IMG/VR virus record: IMGVR_UViG_3300048068_000114
Span: 1-23,013 of that record
Source: a virus
Length of the DNA: 23,013 nucleotides
Direction: 5' to 3' (one strand)
Shown here: positions 20,105 to 23,013 of the stretch, one piece after another
Layout of the letters: every line of letters starts with the position of its first letter
How positions within the stretch are numbered: the stretch's first letter is position 1
Notes under the pieces: model-generated
What the model saw: the letters and a program-made list of their open reading frames with translations, nothing else
What the model was told of the DNA's origin: nothing
The model's database searches: none
Made by a program: the position numbers and the translations under genes

Positions 20105-20947
20105 ATGAATGAATTAGTAAATGTAACAGGCAACCTAAGCCTAGACGAATTGGCATCTAAATTAGGCGCAACTTCAGGTAATACAAAGGGTCCAAGTATC
20201 CCTACCCTGAAGATTAATTCTCGCGGCGAAGATGCCAACGGGGTGCAAATCCCTCTTGGTGCTTTCTTCCTCAATACCCCTATAGATGAGAGGGTGTATG
20301 CTAAAGAGGGCGTGAGTTTTCAGGCACTGAGTAATAAAATTCAGTACCAACATTGGGGTGAAGAAGGTCTCATAAATAAGTCTATTCTACTTGATTGGGC
20401 TAGAGAAGAAGGCCGTGATATGCTGGGTGGCTACAATTGTAATATGCCTACATACGAACAATCCCGTAACTTCACTGAAGAAGAGCGTAAGAAGTATAAT
20501 GGCATAGACCGATACCGTGTGGTACGTGGCCTAGTGTCGTATACGGGTAAGACTGCCGCTGGTGAAGAACGTGTAATAGAAAATCAACCGTGTGTACTTT
20601 CGCTGAAGCGTAAGAACTATGGTCCTTTCTATCATGACGTTTTAAATCGCATGGGTGATAAAAAGCTATGGGATTTTGCCAGTACTCTTAAGGCTGACAA
20701 GGTACAAAGCCCTAAAGGTGCTACGTATTACGTCATGCGTTTTGAGCCTCAGTTCAATACACCTATCCCTATGTCACAGGAAATTCATGACAGCCTGAGT
20801 GCTGTACTTGAGTTAATTGATGCAGAGAATGAGCGTATTGAGGTGGCATGGAAGAAGTCTAATACTCAACACATGGAAAATGAGCTAGATGATAATCTGG
20901 CTGATACACTAGAGGAACTAGAACAGTCTTTTGACGAAGCCGTGTAA
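20105..20947 (+). CDS. Putative single-stranded DNA-binding protein
   Basis: 280 residues from the ATG at 20105, preceded by AAGGA 7 bases before and lying just after the promoter; an earlier ATG at 20057 is within the promoter. Beta-rich middle: VQIPLGAFFLNTPIDERVYA, SFQALSNKIQYQHW and KRKNYGPFYHDVLNRMGDKK. The acidic C-terminus (NELDDNLADTLEELEQSFDE) ending in AV is typical of phage SSBs, which recruit partner proteins through it. It lies between polymerase and recombination nuclease. The SSB role is inferred from layout and neighbours; no sequence family was recognised. Confidence 0.6.
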   Translation: MNELVNVTGNLSLDELASKLGATSGNTKGPSIPTLKINSRGEDANGVQIPLGAFFLNTPIDERVYAKEGVSFQALSNKIQYQHWGEEGLINKSILLDWAREEGRDMLGGYNCNMPTYEQSRNFTEEERKKYNGIDRYRVVRGLVSYTGKTAAGEERVIENQPCVLSLKRKNYGPFYHDVLNRMGDKKLWDFASTLKADKVQSPKGATYYVMRFEPQFNTPIPMSQEIHDSLSAVLELIDAENERIEVAWKKSNTQHMENELDDNLADTLEELEQSFDEAV

Positions 20948-21717
20948 TGGGCATTGTTAATGGAATGACAAATATGGTGTACCACTCAACAAGTGGTATA
21001 TCATCCTCTGCTGTTAAGTCAGTGTATAAGAAATCATTAGCTCACTGGAAGGGTGAAAAGCGAACACAGACCGCTGCTTTTACTATGGGTACGGCTGTAC
21101 ATGCCTTGCTTCTTGAGGAAGATAAGAACCTAGTTCACAAAGGGCCAAAGACACGGCGTTCTAAGGCTTTTGAAGAAAAGGAATCCAAGCTCAAAGAGGA
21201 TGAAGTTCTCCTTACTGAGGTTGAATACAATACTGCAAAGAAGATTGCTAGAACAACCCTATCTAATAAGGATTGTGAGAAGTTCTTACGTCATAAGGAT
21301 AGGGAAAACGAAGTAAGCGTCTTTGCAGAGTGTCCTAGAACAGGTCTTATGCTTAAGACTAGGCCGGATTTGATGATCCAAAGCGAGAAGACAGTGTTTG
21401 ATGTTAAAACTACTCAAGACGCTTCTCCGCTAGGTTTTTCTAACGAGTGTTTTCGGTATGCTTACGACATCCAGAGCGCCTTCTATATATACGTATGTAA
21501 GTTGGCTGGTTTGGACGTTAGTGAGTTCAAGTTTATTGCTGTAGAAAAGACTGCACCGTATGTATCTCATGTTCATGTGGTTTCAGAAGATTTACTAGCT
21601 AATGCTACGGAGCGTATGCATCGTACATTGGGTATAATTGCTTCTGCACAGGATCAGGAAACGTATGATACTGGGTGGGGTGATTACAGTATAATAGAAC
21701 TACCTAAATGGCTATAA
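20947..21717 (+). CDS. RecE/DUF3799-like PD-(D/E)XK exonuclease
   Basis: 256 residues, overlapping the SSB stop (TAATG). It starts with a YHSTSGISSSAVKSVYKKSL helix region, then FTMGTAVHALLLEE, the catalytic core TGLMLKTRPDLMIQ and TVFDVKTTQDASPL (Asp and D-x-K), and a QSAFYIYVCKLAG helix. This is the pattern of exodeoxyribonuclease VIII-type phage nucleases, which resect double-stranded ends for annealing by a partner. With an SSB-like protein upstream it forms a replication-recombination set; no Rec-T or Erf-like annealase is visible in this window. Confidence 0.85.
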   Translation: MGIVNGMTNMVYHSTSGISSSAVKSVYKKSLAHWKGEKRTQTAAFTMGTAVHALLLEEDKNLVHKGPKTRRSKAFEEKESKLKEDEVLLTEVEYNTAKKIARTTLSNKDCEKFLRHKDRENEVSVFAECPRTGLMLKTRPDLMIQSEKTVFDVKTTQDASPLGFSNECFRYAYDIQSAFYIYVCKLAGLDVSEFKFIAVEKTAPYVSHVHVVSEDLLANATERMHRTLGIIASAQDQETYDTGWGDYSIIELPKWL

Positions 21718-22058
21718 GCACTCAAAGTGCGAAGGCAAAGGGGCGCAGACATCAGCAATGGGTTAGAGACCGGATTTTGGCTCTCTACCCCAAAGCACTT
21801 CTCCCCGATGATGTCCGTAGTACCTCTATGGGCGCTGGCGGTGAGGACATACAATTAAGTCCCGCTGCCAGACGCCTATTTCCTTACTCTATTGAGTGTA
21901 AATCATTCAAAAGCTTCGCAATATATAAAGTAATGGATCAGGCTAAGGAAAACTGCCCCAAGGGTGCGGAACCTGTAGCTATTATAAAAGGTGATCGCCA
22001 AAAACCACTGGCGGTCATGGACGCAGATCACTTCTTTAAATTAACGAAACGAAAGTAG
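21708..22058 (+). CDS. PD-(D/E)XK endonuclease, resolvase-like
   Basis: 116 residues. It overlaps the upstream gene by 10 bases. The core is STSMGAGGEDIQLSPAARRL followed by FPYSIECKSFKSF: Glu/Asp in GGED and the E-x-K pair form a compact PD-(D/E)XK active site. The N-terminus AKGRRHQQWVRDRILALYP is a basic helix. Phage enzymes of this size are usually Holliday-junction or branch nucleases; function is inferred. It would complement the endonuclease VII-like gene. Confidence 0.8.
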   Translation: MAISTQSAKAKGRRHQQWVRDRILALYPKALLPDDVRSTSMGAGGEDIQLSPAARRLFPYSIECKSFKSFAIYKVMDQAKENCPKGAEPVAIIKGDRQKPLAVMDADHFFKLTKRK

Positions 22059-22061
22059 CCA

Positions 22062-22403
22062 ATGTCAAATATTGCAGATAATACTATGAATATTCACATC
22101 AGAATAGATGATGATGAAGACATCATTGATGTAGAAATGGAACATAACATCAGTGACGAGATGGCTCCTGAGAAGGCTGAGTTCTTCATGGACCTATTAA
22201 ACGGCATTGGCTTCAAGATAGACGCCGAAGCTGAGAGTATAGCTTTTCAAGGCGCACTATTACGCAAAGTAGGCGAACTACAAGACATTATCGAAGAATA
22301 CGATGCTGATTTGGTAGGTTTTGAGCCAGATGATGAGCTTCTTGAGAAGGTAAAGGAATCCCAAAAGAGCAACGTAATATCTATGAAAAGTAAGTTGCAC
22401 TGA
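22062..22403 (+). CDS. Acidic hypothetical protein
   Basis: 113 residues, strongly acidic. It contains MNIHIRIDDDEDIIDVEMEH, FFMDLLNGIGFKIDAEAESI and a helical end (LQDIIEEYDADLVGFEPDDE). No family recognised. It starts 3 bases after the nuclease stop and its own stop shares a base with the next ATG (TGATG). Acidic small proteins in this position may be DNA mimics or replication regulators; neither can be shown here. Confidence 0.65.
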   Translation: MSNIADNTMNIHIRIDDDEDIIDVEMEHNISDEMAPEKAEFFMDLLNGIGFKIDAEAESIAFQGALLRKVGELQDIIEEYDADLVGFEPDDELLEKVKESQKSNVISMKSKLH

Positions 22404-22642
22404 TGGATACTAAAGATTTGGTGAATAACCCCCCGCACTACAATGAAGGCTCTATTGAATGCATTGAAGCAATGAGAGCTATGGCAGATGGCGTACTGAA
22501 TGTCTCTGCCCATGAAGCATACTGTTGGCAGAACGCCTTTAAGTATCTTTGGCGCTGGCCCTACAAAAACGGCGTGGAAGACCTGAAGAAATGCCGCTGG
22601 TATTTAGACCGATTGATCGAACAACTGGAGAATGACCAATGA
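22403..22642 (+). CDS. DUF3310 protein (nucleotide kinase-associated)
   Basis: 79 residues. The pattern LVNNPPHYNEGSIECIEAMR, then CWQNAFKYLWRWPYKNGVED and LKKCRWYLDRLIEQL is the DUF3310 family, found alone in many phages or fused to nucleotide kinases. The N-P-x-H-Y start and the F-K-Y-x-x-R-x-x-x-K-N-G motif are intact. Its role is not firmly known; it associates with nucleotide metabolism. It overlaps the MazG-like gene by ATGA. Confidence 0.88.
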   Translation: MDTKDLVNNPPHYNEGSIECIEAMRAMADGVLNVSAHEAYCWQNAFKYLWRWPYKNGVEDLKKCRWYLDRLIEQLENDQ

Positions 22643-23013
22643 TCACACAAGAAGATATTGATGCTTTTAAAGACATGCAAGAACCTATCTCTCAGGTGGG
22701 TCTGCATGATATGCCTAAAGATTGGGATCATCCCCATGCTACCCCATTGCAGATGGTTCAGGACTTTGCTGATGCTATGGATCAACCCTTGGGGGAAGTA
22801 TGGCAAAAAGACCCTGAACTAGAAACATTACGCTGGGGTTTAATCTCTGAAGAATACGGTGAGGTATGTGATGCCAGTGCTGACCGTAATCCTAGTAATA
22901 TGCTGAAGGAATTAGCAGACCTTGTGTACGTAGTATACGGATACGCTGCTACTTACGGATGGGACTTAGATAAAGCCCTACGCCGTGTACACCGCTCCAA
23001 TATGTCTAAATTA
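22639..23013 (+). CDS. MazG-like nucleotide pyrophosphohydrolase, cut by window edge
   Basis: The frame is open from ATG at 22639 to the end of the window (125 residues visible), starting inside the DUF3310 stop. The visible helices contain LRWGLISEEYGEVCDASADR, then MLKELADLVYVVYGYAATYG and a later RRVHRSN. The EExxE and ExxD metal-binding pattern is that of all-alpha NTP pyrophosphatases (MazG, dUTPase-like). Such phage enzymes clean up nucleotide pools or adjust ppGpp signalling. The C-terminus is outside. Confidence 0.8.
   Translation, partial: MITQEDIDAFKDMQEPISQVGLHDMPKDWDHPHATPLQMVQDFADAMDQPLGEVWQKDPELETLRWGLISEEYGEVCDASADRNPSNMLKELADLVYVVYGYAATYGWDLDKALRRVHRSNMSKL

Overview
The window looks like about 23 kb from the genome of a temperate tailed bacteriophage, or an integrated prophage, of the HMO-2011 type: marine short-tailed phages of SAR116 and other Alphaproteobacteria. 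The strongest clue is the family A DNA polymerase (17902-20067), which carries a two-CxxCxGxG DnaJ-like zinc-finger insert between its exonuclease and polymerase parts. That architecture is known from phage HMO-2011. The rest fits: a P22-like portal, a large terminase, a split primase and DnaB-like helicase, ThyX, RecE-like and PD-(D/E)XK nucleases, DUF3310 and MazG-like proteins, and many overlapping genes. The exact host cannot be read from the sequence. The attachment core is a tRNA-Asn 3' half, which gives a search handle.

Layout. (1) 1-6436, leftward late module: portal (cut by the window edge), TerL, TerS-like protein, an XhlA-like coiled-coil/membrane protein, a cluster of tiny Lys-rich proteins, and small membrane or secreted proteins. 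A good sigma70-type promoter at 6462-6491 reads into it. (2) 6602-7596, leftward accessory genes: a DUF1127 protein under an operator-rich promoter, an endonuclease VII-like HNH nuclease and an acidic protein. A near-consensus promoter on the opposite strand (6527-6555) points antisense into them. (3) 7600-11260, a leftward island of different sequence character: DUF932 and DUF7178-like proteins plus at least six small proteins, several separated by terminator hairpins with covarying stems, next to a repeat-rich AT-rich non-coding stretch (7750-8150). (4) 11429-15140, rightward early/lysogeny operon: two promoters, each preceded by the same 27-bp box, then small unknown genes, a tyrosine integrase, ThyX and two tiny genes, closed by a terminator. 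(5) 15245-15289, an attP-like 45-bp 3' half of tRNA-Asn(GTT). (6) 15374-23013, rightward replication and nucleotide-metabolism module: primase, helicase, DNA polymerase, putative SSB, RecE-like exonuclease, PD-(D/E)XK nuclease, DUF3310 and a MazG-like protein cut by the window edge.

How it works together (inference). The integrase would recombine the tRNA-Asn attP into a host tRNA-Asn gene. The divergent region 11260-11550 separates leftward from rightward transcription and is the best candidate for a regulatory switch. The rightward module replicates and recombines phage DNA while ThyX, MazG-like and DUF3310 proteins adjust nucleotide pools. The leftward module then builds and packages virions. 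No recognisable CI- or Cro-like repressor was found, so control of lysogeny remains unexplained. All calls come from reading the sequence; no database search was run.
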